64,000 nucleotides of DNA from Pelecanus crispus (taxonomy: Eukaryota > Chordata > Aves > Pelecaniformes > Pelecanidae): contig NC_134643.1 of the NCBI RefSeq assembly GCF_030463565.1, positions 166,554,491 to 166,618,490 on the forward strand, given 5' to 3'. The stretch's first letter is position 1. Each line of letters opens with the position of its first letter. Below are positions 24,701 to 37,700 of the stretch, one piece after another. The position numbers and the translations under genes are program-made. The notes beneath the pieces are model-generated. The model was not told the DNA's origin. It ran no database searches and worked only from the letters and a program-made list of their open reading frames with translations.

Positions 24701-26902
24701 CTTGGTCTGGCAGCACTGCACCAAGCACTTGTCTCTTGCCCCCATCATTCACCCTGGCTACAAGGTGAGGAAGAGCCAACCAGCCATGCCGTCAAGTAAG
24801 CTACTGGAGAAGGACAACCTCTCGGAAACTTAGCACCGTTCACAGACTCCACTTGTGGGGGAATGGGTATAAAAAACGGGCAGCCTAACCATTGCCAAAC
24901 TGATCTTTTAAATAGTCAGCAACAGAAAGCGGTGTTTTTTCAAAGCAATTTGATGAAAGGTTATGAATTAGCATTTACAAGAACAGCTTCTGATGCAATC
25001 GGCAGATGGAGAGGAACCACAATGGTGCCTGTCTCAAAGTTTGAGACACCAAGGACCAACGGCAGCAGGACTTGGCGTCTTTGTAGCGAAGGCACGATGA
25101 CCGAGACCTCTCCATCCTGCCCTCCGTATCTCATTCTGCTGGTGCCCGAAGCAACGTTTTTCTCGTGATCCTACCAGCAGAAGAGGTAATTAAATTTCAT
25201 TGTGGGGTGTCCCATATACCAAATGTTTATGGACAGGACTGAAAATTCTATCCTCACGTTTTCTTGACATCTCATTCTTGGCTGAATTTCTGGGTCCTTA
25301 TGCCAAGTTTGCACTTATGTTTATGCTCACTTGTAGTACCTCAGTTATTGATGACTTTCAGCAGGATGAAATCTTTTCAGCCACTTATTTTAAAATAATG
25401 AGTTAAACTACCAAGTGGGAAACCTTGAGTTAAATAATTAATTTGAATCTTGTTTTCCCATTTAAACATTTTAGTTAATTTCTTGGAGAAAGGTTAATTC
25501 TCAGTTTGTAACCACTAAAGTATGTTGCTTTGTAACTAAATATAGCTTTTACACTAAATTTGGCACTTCTTATTGCTAGCCAGAAGGACTGAGTAGCTCC
25601 GCTGATATATATTTAAGCTTTTCTATACCTCATTATACATTTTTTTCAGATTAATTTTACTGTTTTTGTTAAAAAAAAAATCATGCATGGCACAATTCTT
25701 ATTTACTAGCTGATCCCTTTGTGTTTACTTATGATTTGTATTTCTTTGGATGGAAACAGGAATGCAACTTAAAATATAACGAGACAGTTTATCAGTTGCA
25801 TAGCACTGTCTTAAAGAGGCTAGACTTAAAAAAAAAAATTGTGATTTGATTTAAAAATTGATCTATTAAAATAACTTGGTATTAGCTAGAATTAGCACCA
25901 ATCTAGTATTTGGTCATAATATCCTTCAATATTGCAGTATTAGGAAATCTAATCCTCTCATAATTAGCTTTTATTCACAGATTGGTAGAGAAGAACAAGC
26001 TTTTCTGCTTCTTTCAACTCCCAATTGGTCAAGTTTGAATAAATTAGTCATTTAACTGAGCTAATTGAATATATTGAAGAAAATATTCTCTTGGTACTTG
26101 CCAAAGAGACTACTGATCTCAAAAGCCAACTCAGTACTTCAAATACTTTGGGTTTCCAGAGTTTAGGCAGTGACTTTCATCAGCTGAATGGTCTGACCCA
26201 CAACCTGGAAGCATTGTTTCTATTTTGTTTGTTATTTTTTATGATTTAAGCAGATCACAGTAAGCTTAGGCCTTGGCATAATTCTAATAGATGTATTTTT
26301 AAGAACACATTCAGCGTAAATTTTGAAAACTTCTTGTTATTTATTTATTGATCAATAAGTTTTTACTATCTCATTGACTCAGGGTTCAGCTCTTTGCTTA
26401 TCATTTAGTTCCAGAATTACTTTTTTTAATGGAGGAATGTACCAGCATTACCATTACTAGTGGCAGAAAGCAGCAAGACCTACATCTCAAATATTTTATA
26501 TAAAAATGCCAGAAACCGAATATTTTTATCAGTTGTAGAACAGGATGAAAGTGGTCTGACAAAGAAACTGGAAGTGACTAAAGCATTAAAATCAATGTCT
26601 TTCTCTTCTAAATTAACTCCCTCCATGGTTGTGGAGCGAAGACATCCTGCAGCCATCCCTCCCCACACAGCAGACCCTGTCATGCATTGCAACAGATGAA
26701 TCAGGGAGGGGGGTGAATATTTCAGTCTCTGAAGTCAAGGCCTCCAAACACCTTTGAGGTCTACAGTACCAGAAAGGCCCAAACTGTTGCTGGTTTCCCC
26801 CAACAAGTTTACATTTGGTTTGAAACCACTTAATTACGCCATTACCATTGCATAATGAATGTGTGATTTTATACAGTCACAGATCAATAACAAACCTAAA
26901 TC

Positions 26903-28016
26903 ATCACAGAATCATAGAATGCTTTGGGTCGGAAGGGACCTTTAGAGGTCACCCAGCCCAGCCCCCCTGCAGTGAGCAGGGACAGCTTTAACCAGATCAG
27001 GTTGCTCAGAGCCCCGTCCAACCTCACCTTGAATGTTGCCAGGGATGGGGCCTCCACCACCTCTCTGGGCAACCCATTCCAGTGCTTCACCACCCTCATG
27101 GTAAAAAATTTCTTCCTTGTATCTAGTCTAAATCTATTCTTCTTTAGTTTAAATCCATTACTCCTTGTCCTGTCACAAGAGGCCTTGTTAAAAAGATTGT
27201 CCCCATCTTTCCTGTAGGCCCCCTTTAAGTATTGGAAGGCCGCAATAAGGTCTCCTCGCAGCCTTCTCTTCTCCAGGCTGAACAACCTCAACTCTCTCAG
27301 CCTGGCCTCGTAGGAGAGGTGCTCCAGCCCTCGGATCATTTTGGTGGCCCTCTTCTGGACCCGCTCCAGCAGGTCCATGTCCTTCTTGTGCTGAGGGCCC
27401 CAGAGCTGGATGCAGCACTCCAGGTGGGGTCTCACCAGAGCAGAGCAGAGGGGCAGAATCACCTCCCTCGACCTGCTGGCCACGCTGCTTTTGATGCAGC
27501 CCAGGATTCGGTTGGCTTTCTGGGCTGCAAGCACACATTGTTGGCTCATGTCCAGCTTTTCATCCACCAGTACCCCCAAGTCCTTCTCCGCAGGGCTGCT
27601 CTTAATCCCTTCACCCCCCAGCCTGTATTGATATCAGGGGTTGCCCCGTCCCAGGTGCAGGACCTTGCACTTGGCCTTGTTAAACCTCATGAAGTTCAGA
27701 CAGGTCGACTTCTCAAGCTTGTCCAAGTCCCTTTGGATGACATCTCGTCCTTCTGGTGTGTCAACCACACCACTCAGCTTGGTGTCATCTGCAAACTTGC
27801 TGAGAGTGCACTTGATCTCACTATGTCATTGATGAAGATATTAAACAGCACTGGTCCCAGTACGGACCCCTGAGGGACACCACTTGTCACTGGTCTCCAT
27901 TTGGACAGTGAGCTGTTGACCACTACCCTCTGGATGCCACCATCCAGCCAATTCCTTATCCACCAACCAGTCCACCCATCAAATCCATATCTCCCAATTT
28001 AGAGAGAACCATGTCT
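26903..28016 (-). mobile_element. CR1 LINE, 5'-truncated, with reverse-transcriptase remnant
   Basis: This is a 1.1-kb minus-strand CR1 element. Its 3' end carries the CCTTCC, AAAGCATTCTATGATTC tail at 26,903-26,950. The coding remnant, read leftward, includes the reverse-transcriptase palm segment [12 protein letters not shown]...[20 protein letters not shown] (27,810-27,965) and the catalytic FADD (27,784-27,795). The C-terminal region follows ([38 protein letters not shown]). A frameshift near 27,820 separates the two palm segments and an in-frame TGA at 27,634-27,636 interrupts the remainder. The endonuclease domain and 5' part are absent, so it is dead. The last 227 codons remain open, suggesting moderate age. 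Confidence 0.97.
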
Positions 28017-31000
28017 TCATTTTTCTTTTTTAGATTCTGCCATTTATTGGTTGTGTTTTAAGGTTAATAGATCATTTTCCAGGCAAAAGTGGTCAAAGAA
28101 GCTGATAAAAAAACCCCCACAGCTGCCCAAAGAAATGCAGCCCTTTGATAGCATATTCTTTTTCTGGTTTATCTTGTTCAGGAGCATCAGTGCTGAGTTC
28201 CTGCGGGACGACAACCTGCTAATAGCATGTGTCTTAGATGATGATACTGACCTTAAAGACAAAGTTGACATAACTGAACTCTGTATCATTTCAGATATAC
28301 TCAAAGGAAATCTCTCTCAACTGCATAAAGACAACAGTGGACTTCAATTTTGGTTTAGAAATTCAAAATCTGGAAGTGCCAAGTCAACTTTCTCACTCTG
28401 AACATGTCTTTGTGCAAGCACTGGGTTTTCCTTTATTTATTTATTTGTTTCTACTGTATAAGACAGGTTTTTATCCATTCCAAATATTTCAAATTACTGA
28501 ATCTAGACATGCTTTTCCCTATTTTAAGATTCTATATCGGAATGAAAAAAAATTAGGAAGTGCCACACCACTTTTTGGTAAATAATTTTCATTTCTTTCC
28601 AACATTCCTCTCGGGACAGATGAACGTGAAGTGGGGCAGGAGCTTCAGGCTTGAGAATGCTCATGTGGGAAGGAAGGAACACTGCTCAGGCTGTATTTGT
28701 CAGAAAAGGTTAAGCATGTGGGTGGAAAGGAGCCCCTTTGATTTTTAGTCTTAGAAAGCTCTATAGCATCAAAAGCTCCAACACTAGGGTTTTGTACCTT
28801 CAGACAGAAGTGATCCAGTGCAGCCAAACTTCTAGAGAGCTGAAGAGTTTATGTGGACCCAGCCTTACTGGGAAGAAAGAAACTTTTCCTCCTAAAATGA
28901 GACTCTTCCTCCTTAGGCAGGGAAAGAGGGAAAAACACCAATCCAACCTGTAACCTCTCTGTAGAGCACCACAGCCTTCACCCTAAGGTGGGCACTGTTT
29001 GGCACCCCTGTGCTTCATGTGCTGTGGGAGTATGGAAGTAACTAGTGTAAGCTGGTGAGCAGACAGCACACAAGTCAAATTTTCATCCGCACTGAAAGAT
29101 GTGGATGTACTTAAGGCATGACAAAAGTAAAGAAATACATGGCAAGAGAGGGACTCTCAGATTAAAAGTACCACGGGTCAGAAAACACAGTTAACCGACA
29201 GCAAAAACAAAAGGGGACGGGGGAGGACGGGGGGGGACAACGGACCAAAAAACATGAGAGCAGAGACGAGCATCCTGCAGAAACACACTGAAAGAGATGG
29301 TTGGGGATTTTTGTCATCAGTCTGCCTTTTGCAGAGCAGTGACTGGCACCACCAAAATTTGGCTGACTGGCTTCCATACAGCATGTGAATGGACCTTGCA
29401 CAACAGCTCTGCTGGGCTGACGGGTATATAAAAGTGTATGAAAGAGGTTAAAAGAAGAAAAGTCCAGAAAGAGATGACTATCCCCCTGGAAGATAAGCTT
29501 TGCTGACCCAATACCATTAACTTTCAGAACCTTGTTCAAAAAATAACTACAGAAAATTCCTGCAAAGACAAAATGTAAATCCAAAGGAAGGACCAACATA
29601 GGAGGAAAATCCAGAATTATGGTCTCTGGCAGCTGTGATACCCAAACATCTCAGGCTAAACTAGATACAGTGTTCTTACTTCATCTTGGTGATAACCTCC
29701 CTTGAAACAGGCCACCACAGGAGGTTATCCTGTAGCACCAGAAACACCAGAGTCACAATGCATAAGAAAACCTCTCATCAAAAATGTCATAGTACCCATC
29801 AATGATGAAAATATACAATGAGGCACACCTGTCTCAAGAAGTAAGTCAAAGCACGGCACAGAAGGAACACGTGCTTTTGGAAAATCGTGTACTACCTCTT
29901 CTGCACTGAACCTCTGGTGAAGCACCGCAAAAGCTCTGCCACGTGGGTCTTGGGCACAGCTAGCACGTCAGGCAGAGGGAGTGCCATCCAACGCCAAATT
30001 GTTTAATATGACGTTGCATCTCTTTTCCTGTGAATTAAGCTAGAGTAAGATTTATCTCATGTTTTGCAATCTGGCTGAAGGAGAGAAGGACTCCAGAGCA
30101 GCAGTCCATGCTGGGAGCTCCCTCTTTCATTTGATTGTGGCAGGTAAGTAGAAACTGCAATTTTTTCCACTATTCAACAGATGTTTGCTGGTTACAGTGA
30201 AACGGCCAGAAAGGTAAAGAACCTCAATGTGCCTACAAATTAAACTGCCTTCTTATGCTCATGATTATTATTCATCTGCTCTAGGTTGAGACAGGGCTAT
30301 ATGGAAAAAAATCTTGAATTTCTGTTGTCACTGAAGCAGCTGCGTCACAAGCAGAAAACCTCAGGCTGCAGAGGGGGTGCCCATCTGCAACCTTTTACAA
30401 GCCCTAAAAACTCACACCGTACATAAAGTTTTCAAAAACTGAAGATGAATTACATGTTTTGCTTTGCACAATGCCTGTTGGAATTACATTCTACTTCTAA
30501 TACTACTTTAAAGCTCTTTTCATAAGGTTACTGTTGTTCTCACAACACAGCACACCAAGAATGATTAAAATCTGAGTAAATCCTGTTTGTTATTTTCCAT
30601 AATTTACCTATTTATCTAAACCCACATGTTCCTTAGGAGAAATGGCAACATGTTAGTTCCCTCCTGCCCGAGCAAAATAGAAACACTATGTATTATATTA
30701 CATTATATCATAAGCTTTGGTAACCAGTATCTCCCTCCAGGAAAAACCGCACGTGTTGCCCTCCGCCTTTAACAGGAACACATGGGTTCCAACTGGCTGC
30801 CATTAAATTTCAGGTTTTAAAACCTGCAAACAAACATACGGTAGAAGTTAAATTATGCACCGCTGCTAAGTTTGCTATGTGTACTGCAGGAGGATGGTCT
30901 GAAACAACAGTGTTAATGGTTCGACATTTAAACAAAAAAATAGAAAATTCAGTCTCAAAATGATGCCACCTTTTTGCCTTTTTTAAAATTTTTTTTTTAT

Positions 31001-34000
31001 CTGCTGCATCTCATTTCTCCTTGTTTAACTTTCTGCCCATACTAAGAACATTGCAACCAGCCAAGATTTTAAGTGAATCATATTAGTGAGATAAATTTGG
31101 GGTCACAAACCAACGGGAGCCTTTTCTTTATGTTCCGAGCAGTAAAGCTGCTGCGGAGTGAGGCGGGAGCAGGCAGCAAAGCGAGGGGGCGAGAAGGGAA
31201 CTGGCCATTAACTTATCAATTCCAGGCCTTGGCTTTCTAATTGACAACCTCAGGGCTACTTTCATCACTTGTCGACTTCAAACCCACACTCAATTTTTCC
31301 TTTAGATAATGATGCAACTATAACATAACGGTGTTTCTGACATATTGCAGCGGGTAGCAGTAGGAAGATTTCCTCAGTAGCTTAGTTTAACAGGAAAGGA
31401 AAAAACCCAACTGTTAAATGGGTTTCACATCTATCAAACTCTCAAGGAAACAGTTAGTAAGACAACAGATTTTATACTTCCAGTATGCTGAAGTCACTAT
31501 TTGGTACTGACCCAACCCAAAGCATCTTCAGTGCTTTAGTACTGCTACAGATTTAACAAAAAATAAGCAAATGTTTAATGCAATAAGCCTGCAAAGCATG
31601 CATTCACATGTAAAGCCTAAATAAATCAACCCACAAAAACTAGAAATGCACTACAAATTAGAGAACTTAAATAAAAAATACCACAAAAATTGTCATTAAA
31701 AATACATTGACAACATGCCATCTAGAAATTGTATGTCCTTCACAAAGAAAATATACGAGTAACAGGGACGCTGCCACGGATACATCCCTACAGAGGGCTG
31801 GAAAACCCTGACTCCTGTCCTTCCGCAGAAAGCGGAGTGGTTGCTGAAGGCAGCCAGGCCATTTATGAAGAGCAAGGTACTCAGGTAAGTATGTTTATCA
31901 CATTTTGACCATAAAGAAAAAAAATATAAGCAAGTTTTGTCAAGTAACAGCATGTCCACAGGCAACAAAGCACCTGGCTCTAACATAAACAGTCACATAA
32001 CTGCCTTTTAATAGAGGATATAAAGGTTTGAGTCCTGCAGTCGACTCTGCAAAGGCCCTGGGGTCATACTAAACTCAGTGCAGTGTTTGGGGCCCCGAGC
32101 ACGTCAATCCAGGCAACAAAAGCAGTGTCAGAAAATGGAATAATACCAGTACATTTCCAAGGCACAGCTCCTCCTCTGGCTCCTACGTGATTGATGTACG
32201 GAGGGAAGACGATTTGGATACCACACCATATAGCCAGTTGCTGCCAAAATCAGCATGCATAAACATGTAGGTATCGAATTAATACAAATTAATAAAGCAA
32301 AGATGCTGCAGGCAGACTTAACGTGCAGTTGGCTTTTGTCTTCACTGCAGTTCAGGCTCTGATGGGGCAAATTGGCACCCAAGGAACTTCAGTCATGGGA
32401 CGTTAATGAGGCCATGAATAGTTGGCTTATGTTGGCTGGACTAGAAGAGTTCAGCCCCAGCCATTTAAGATTACAGATACGGATGCCTCATTTCTAGGCA
32501 GCAATTGCTACATTTTGGTCATAAATGTAAAATGATTGCTCCAACTCTCATGTGAGGAGTAACAGGGGAGCATGTAGGGAAAGCAGTACCTGCTCTGAGA
32601 ATAAACACTAGATGCAACGTTTCCTTGGGCTGTTGCTCTAGTGCCTTTCAGGCTTTCTGGGTCCGTAAAGCTGCACCATATTCTGTATTTAGCAGACTAC
32701 ATTGCCTGTTTACAGCCATAACGATCAGTTTTGTGAAGACTGTGTATGCTGGCATATCACCCACTTTACTGAAGATCTCTCTTCAAGCATTGTGCATGCT
32801 GATACTCCTCAAGCAATAAGGAGGCAAGAGTTCTCCCTACAAAATGCCTGGCCCACATGACGGGCAAAGGTCACTGGTTGAAAAATATTATTAAAAAGTC
32901 AGGAAAAACGTATTTTATAGCCAAATTAGCAGCTCAGCAAAACAGTGGGCTATATATAGTAGGAAAGATAATAACCCAACAGCTGGGCGCTACAACTGAT
33001 GAGGTTTTTACTGGGATTGTTGCTCGGGACATTTTAGGGGGGTTTTTGGACAAAAGAGATATCAACACAAGAGGTGTGAAAAACCAGGCTATTACATCAA
33101 CTTTTAGAGGCAGGTGTTTTTCCATTTTTTTAAACCCAGTCCCCACTACCTTTGCAATTTTGCCACTCCAAGGCTGCAGCCAGCAGTACAAACCGGTTCC
33201 CTTTCAGCGTTTGGAGTGCGGGTTTTACAAGCCTGTTTTGCCTTCCTGCAGGCACTTTGAGCTTATAAATGGCACCTTTCAGTGTCCTGAATTATGAAGG
33301 GCAGCTAGTCCTGAATTCTCCTGTCGCTTAATGATCTCACATAAAATGAGGTCCACAAAACTTTTATTACCGCTGCAGTTCAAATTCACAGGTGAAGAAC
33401 CACCAGGGAAAGGATGCGGACATGTCTCTTGCTTTTGCTCTCCTGATTTTCCAGGTGCAAGAAAGTTTCCCACTTGGGCTTGAACAATTAGTTAACTCTC
33501 AAAGCGAAGCCTGATCTAAATAAAAAGACTGCAGTATGTTACCCCGATAAGCACTGGGAAAATCTGAGGGGAAACCGCTTGAAAGCGACACACACTAACA
33601 TCAAAATTAGGTTAAAAAAATTAGGTAAAAAAGCTTTATCTAAGCATTTATTTATTGTCTTTTGTTTTCCACCGAATTTTATTCACTTATTGCCACTAAG
33701 TATACCTGACACTCAAGAATTATACACAGTATTTAATTAAAACATTAATTGGTTCATCCCCTGTTCTGGTAATAAGATCCGACATTTGGAAAACACACTG
33801 TACCTCAGCAGTCCAAACAAAAATTCAAAAGAAAGTCTTTCAAAAAAAAAAAAAAAAAAGCGATTTTGTTTGTTACAAATTACTTCTGCATTTATATAAC
33901 GATTTAACGATTCACGGCATGCCAAATACAGTGCTAATGAGCTTTGAGTTGTGTTTTTCATTTTTGTTTGAATTTTTTTTTTCTGCTAAAAACAATTACT

Positions 34001-34632
34001 AGAGGCCATTCAAATGCCACTGCATAAACCAGGAAACCTAGTAAAACTGTAGGTAAAATTGGCATTTTGTTTCAAGCATGGCTCAGGAGTCTAATTCGCT
34101 TGTTGGCGAGCTGCGTATTTCAAATAGCACTTGCATCTCCTCCAAAAAGGAAGCCGGGTAAGATGCTTTCAAAAACACATTTACAACATTCATTAATGAA
34201 AAACAAAAACTAAAGAGCCCAACCTCACCATTTAATTCCTGCCTTCCAAAGATGAAGCCTCTTAGCCTTTCTGCTTTCTTCTCTTTCATTGTTTTCCAGT
34301 GAAAGGTAGATAAATTAGCAGAAATATAAGCTCTTCATTCTCAGTACCTCTTTAGAGGATACACGTGCCCATAGGAGCTTAAAAACCTTCCTGGGGAGCA
34401 TTATTAATCTTGCTCCTAACAGCACAGAATTTTTAAAGCCTGTTAAAACACTGTCTAGTCATAGCCATGCAAGCCTTGCTTTTTCGTGACCTGGTTTCAA
34501 GAAGCAAACAAAAAATCAGTGGAAATTATGCCCAACTATCTTTCATTGTTCAGTTATGCAGATCACCACCCACCTCAACTACGAACTAGATACCAAACAT
34601 CGTCCTTCTACAACAAACCTTGCCACCTACTA
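28017..34632. other. Intronic stretch, no gene seen
   Basis: Unique AT-rich DNA. A 147-codon frame at 32,857-33,297 has no recognisable relative and is treated as chance. Possible regulatory blocks are 31,180-31,330 and 33,880-34,260. A 10-bp inverted pair at 29,691-29,729 and an 18-base A run at 33,841-33,858 are the main local structures. Confidence 0.5.
31180..31330. promoter_or_regulatory. Candidate conserved non-coding element
   Basis: This repeat-free block has homeodomain cores (CATTAACT near 31,206, TCTAATTGAC near 31,236), a GATA core and a CACTTGTCGAC segment near 31,267. It lies just beyond a short CpG-containing segment (31,130-31,200). It looks like an enhancer, but conservation was not tested. 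Confidence 0.3.
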
Positions 34633-34735
34633 CATAGAATCATGGAATGGTTTGGGTTGGAAGGGACCTTTTAAAGGTCATCTAGTCCAACTCCCCTGCC
34701 ATGGGGGGGACACGACATCTTCAACTACATCAACT
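34633..34735 (-). mobile_element. CR1 LINE 3' tail
   Basis: A minus-strand CR1 end: ATAGAATCATGGAATGGTTT, then GGGTTGGAAGGGACC and AGGTCATCTAGTCCAACTCC, then CCCTGCCATGGGG, fading after 'ATCTTCAACTA'. The sequence becomes unrecognisable beyond about 34,735. Confidence 0.9.
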
Positions 34736-37700
34736 ACATCACATGTTGATGCTTCAGTCCAATGGAAGTCCCACCTTGACACTGCTTTGTCCAGCCCCTC
34801 CACCTCTGGGCCTACGAATACTTTCAGAAACCTAAAAATAATTCAAACCGCATTTCGCATGGAGTGTAGCACTCTTGCCCAGCTGCAGCCAAGCTGCTGC
34901 CCATTTACACCACCGCAAGTCAAGTCACTATCAATCCATTGGACTTCAGTCTTCCAAGTAACACATGCGTTACTCCAAAGGCTTTCAGATGACTTTTTAA
35001 CCGAAAACATCCAGGATGCTGGGGTTTTACCAAATCATCATAGCTATTGCCTAGCAGCTGATAAGACTGAAGTTAATTAATGTTGCCAGGAAATAGAAAT
35101 ATGTCTGCGATGAGCTAATCTTGTTATGCCCATATTTGGCATTTCCCCTCCTTTCTTTGAAAAGCATTTCACCAATTTAAACATAAAAACAAACACGAGC
35201 CCCCCACCCAATAGATTGAGTGAATGAAAGATACTCGCACTAACTAACCTTGATCTCCACCCCCACCCCAAAAATCCCACTGACAGTATCAGGAGTGGGG
35301 AATCAAACCCCTTTACTACGGAGCCCACAGCAGATAAAGCAGCAATTGTGGCTATACAGTACTGGAAGTGTAGCTACAACATAGCGTGACAGCTTGTTAG
35401 TGTTGAAAATATATAAGCTCTTTGTAATTGTGCCTTTGGAATGCCATCTGTCTTGAATTAACGTCCACCTGGGATCATGTTTCGATGACCAATATGGACA
35501 GATTACTGGAACTTTAAAACCTCGCTTTCTTTGTAATTGACATTTAAACTGTTTGAAGTTTCTCATTAAGTCCTTTTTTACAAATTAGGTGCAGATGTAT
35601 AAAGCTAAATGTACAGTACTAAGGGAAATTAGGTCACCTGAAAGCTCAATAATAAAATGTATCAACTGTTTAAGTGCAATGAGTACATTAAAATTTAGAG
35701 ATCAACTTTATGCCCCAAATTCTTCAAAGTTTCATCATTTCCCTTTCATCGCTGCAGAGCCCCTGATGCCAACCATTTTTAATTAAAATGGCAGAGAAGA
35801 AAGCGGGTTTGGCTGCTCAGCCCGTGACAACAGGTCAACCCTGGCCCACAAAGGCCTGGAGAAGGCAAGGCAGGCAGCCACCCTGATGCCTGTTTCATGG
35901 GGACAGGCAAATCCTATTTACGCCTGTGACGCTCAGAGATTTAAAGGGCACAGGGAGACTTGAGAGGTAAATATAGCACCGATGAGAAAATAAGGGAAAA
36001 ATTACGAAGGGGACTTGTTCAACACCCACGGGGCTCAGTAACCACACAGCTGACCTTCAGACCCACTTGCAGTCAAAGTTCTGCAAACCTGCTGTGCTCC
36101 ACAGCCTCGCGGGGCGGGAGAGGTAAGCGTGAAAAGGGCAGCAGCTGGAGAAACACCTCCATGCAGAGCCCGGCTGGCAAAATAAGAAGGGTGAATCCAG
36201 TATTCCCCCTCTCCAAATGAGGAGGCTTGGTGCTCAGGGAGGCATGAGAAAAAGGGGTCCGGGAGAGACCACGACCGGGAGTCCACCTGACATGCAGAGG
36301 ACGGGAGCAAAACGCCACACTGGGGGTTCAAAAGACAACCAGTTCATCAGCAGAAACCCTACAAAGCTCTTATCGTCAAAGGGCTTTTACCTGCCAGAGT
36401 GACTCTTAAGAGAAGAGGCTTCAAGTACAGCAGCCCAATCTCCCTAAAAGGCATGAAAACCCCGGAGAGCCCACTCACCTGGCCTTTACAAGCAGCCAAG
36501 AAAGGCTGTACAAGCGTGTGAAGGCTCAAGGTTGGAAGGCACCGAGCATCCCCCAAGGGAACAGGGGTGCTCCTTCCTGGTGTGGGGCCATGGAGCAAGG
36601 GTGGCCTTGGGCCTCAGAGACGGCATCGTGTAGTTGGCGGCATTTAAACTCAATGTAATCAAGCAGGTTTGGTGGAAGGTCCGTTAACCATCTCTCCCGG
36701 AGAAAGGTCTCCCAGGATAAATTAGGATGCCGCCTACATAAAATGCACAACCGCAAATCCTTTTGGCACCACAGCTGGCATGTCGGTTCTTGAAATGAAT
36801 CCAGGAGGCGTACCCGGGCTCCCTGCTCACAAGCATGGATGTGCAATGGAAGAAACGGTCTTCTCTTAAAAGCTGGTAAACAAGACAAATACACAGTCAA
36901 CCAGGCCTTTTTTTCATGTGCTTAGACTAAATTATCTCCTCTTAACCAGACTGTCTTCAGTACCACTAGTTATTACAATGATTTTAAAAGCTTTTCTGCT
37001 CACATCCCCTTATGACACTATTCTGGTAAGCTACTAAAACTCTTTTTGCAAAAGAAGTGTAAACTTTCAGCTGGCTACGTTTCTGCTGCTTCCAATAATG
37101 AGACAAGCAACTTTGCTGTGAAACCGGCATTGGAAATGGAAATGGAAATTGGAAATCCATTTGCAAGGTGAGCAGCAGATCTCAAATGATGCCAGAACAG
37201 GATGGCAACAGGTTCTGGTTTCCTTATCCACAGGCTCCTTCTCCATGCTCATCCACATCTTGTGCTCGAGAGAGAATTCAGAGAAAAATGATGCTTATTT
37301 TTAAAAGAAAGAAAAACTAAACCAGCTGTATGTAAGCAAACTACAACACCTGGGAGAGAACAAAACCTGGCCAACATAATACAGCAAGGTAACAATGTTT
37401 TCCAGGAGGGGACAGCCCAATTCATTTGCAAAGGGGAATGAGACAGAGGAGTAACTCATTTGCCACTTGTACCAAACATGAAAGACTTCTAAGGAAAGTG
37501 TATTTGTACCCAATTCTGTTTTGCTCACACATTTTATGAACACCAGCTTTCACTTGGCTAACGGGTCCACACAGGCAGGTACAGGACCGGGCAGGACTAT
37601 CCAGAACCGCATTAGCTTTAAGCAGACTAGTTGGGGTGCCAGCGGTGATTAGCTGGACACGCTCAGCTTTGCACCCTGCTTCTCATTAGTGTTAATTAGC

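Larger units (their letters stand above)
18731..26902. other. Intronic stretch, no gene seen
   Basis: AT-rich unique DNA with scattered A or T runs. The block 20,900-21,350 is higher in CpG and repeat-free and could be regulatory. The simple sequences at 21,409-21,440 and 21,715-21,740 are listed separately. No exon or transposon is recognised. Confidence 0.5.

Noticed and set aside
32857-33297. 146-residue open frame on the plus strand
   Set aside because: No recognisable domain, no splice or promoter context, and an overlapping open frame on the other strand. A frame of this length is expected a few times by chance in 64 kb over six frames.
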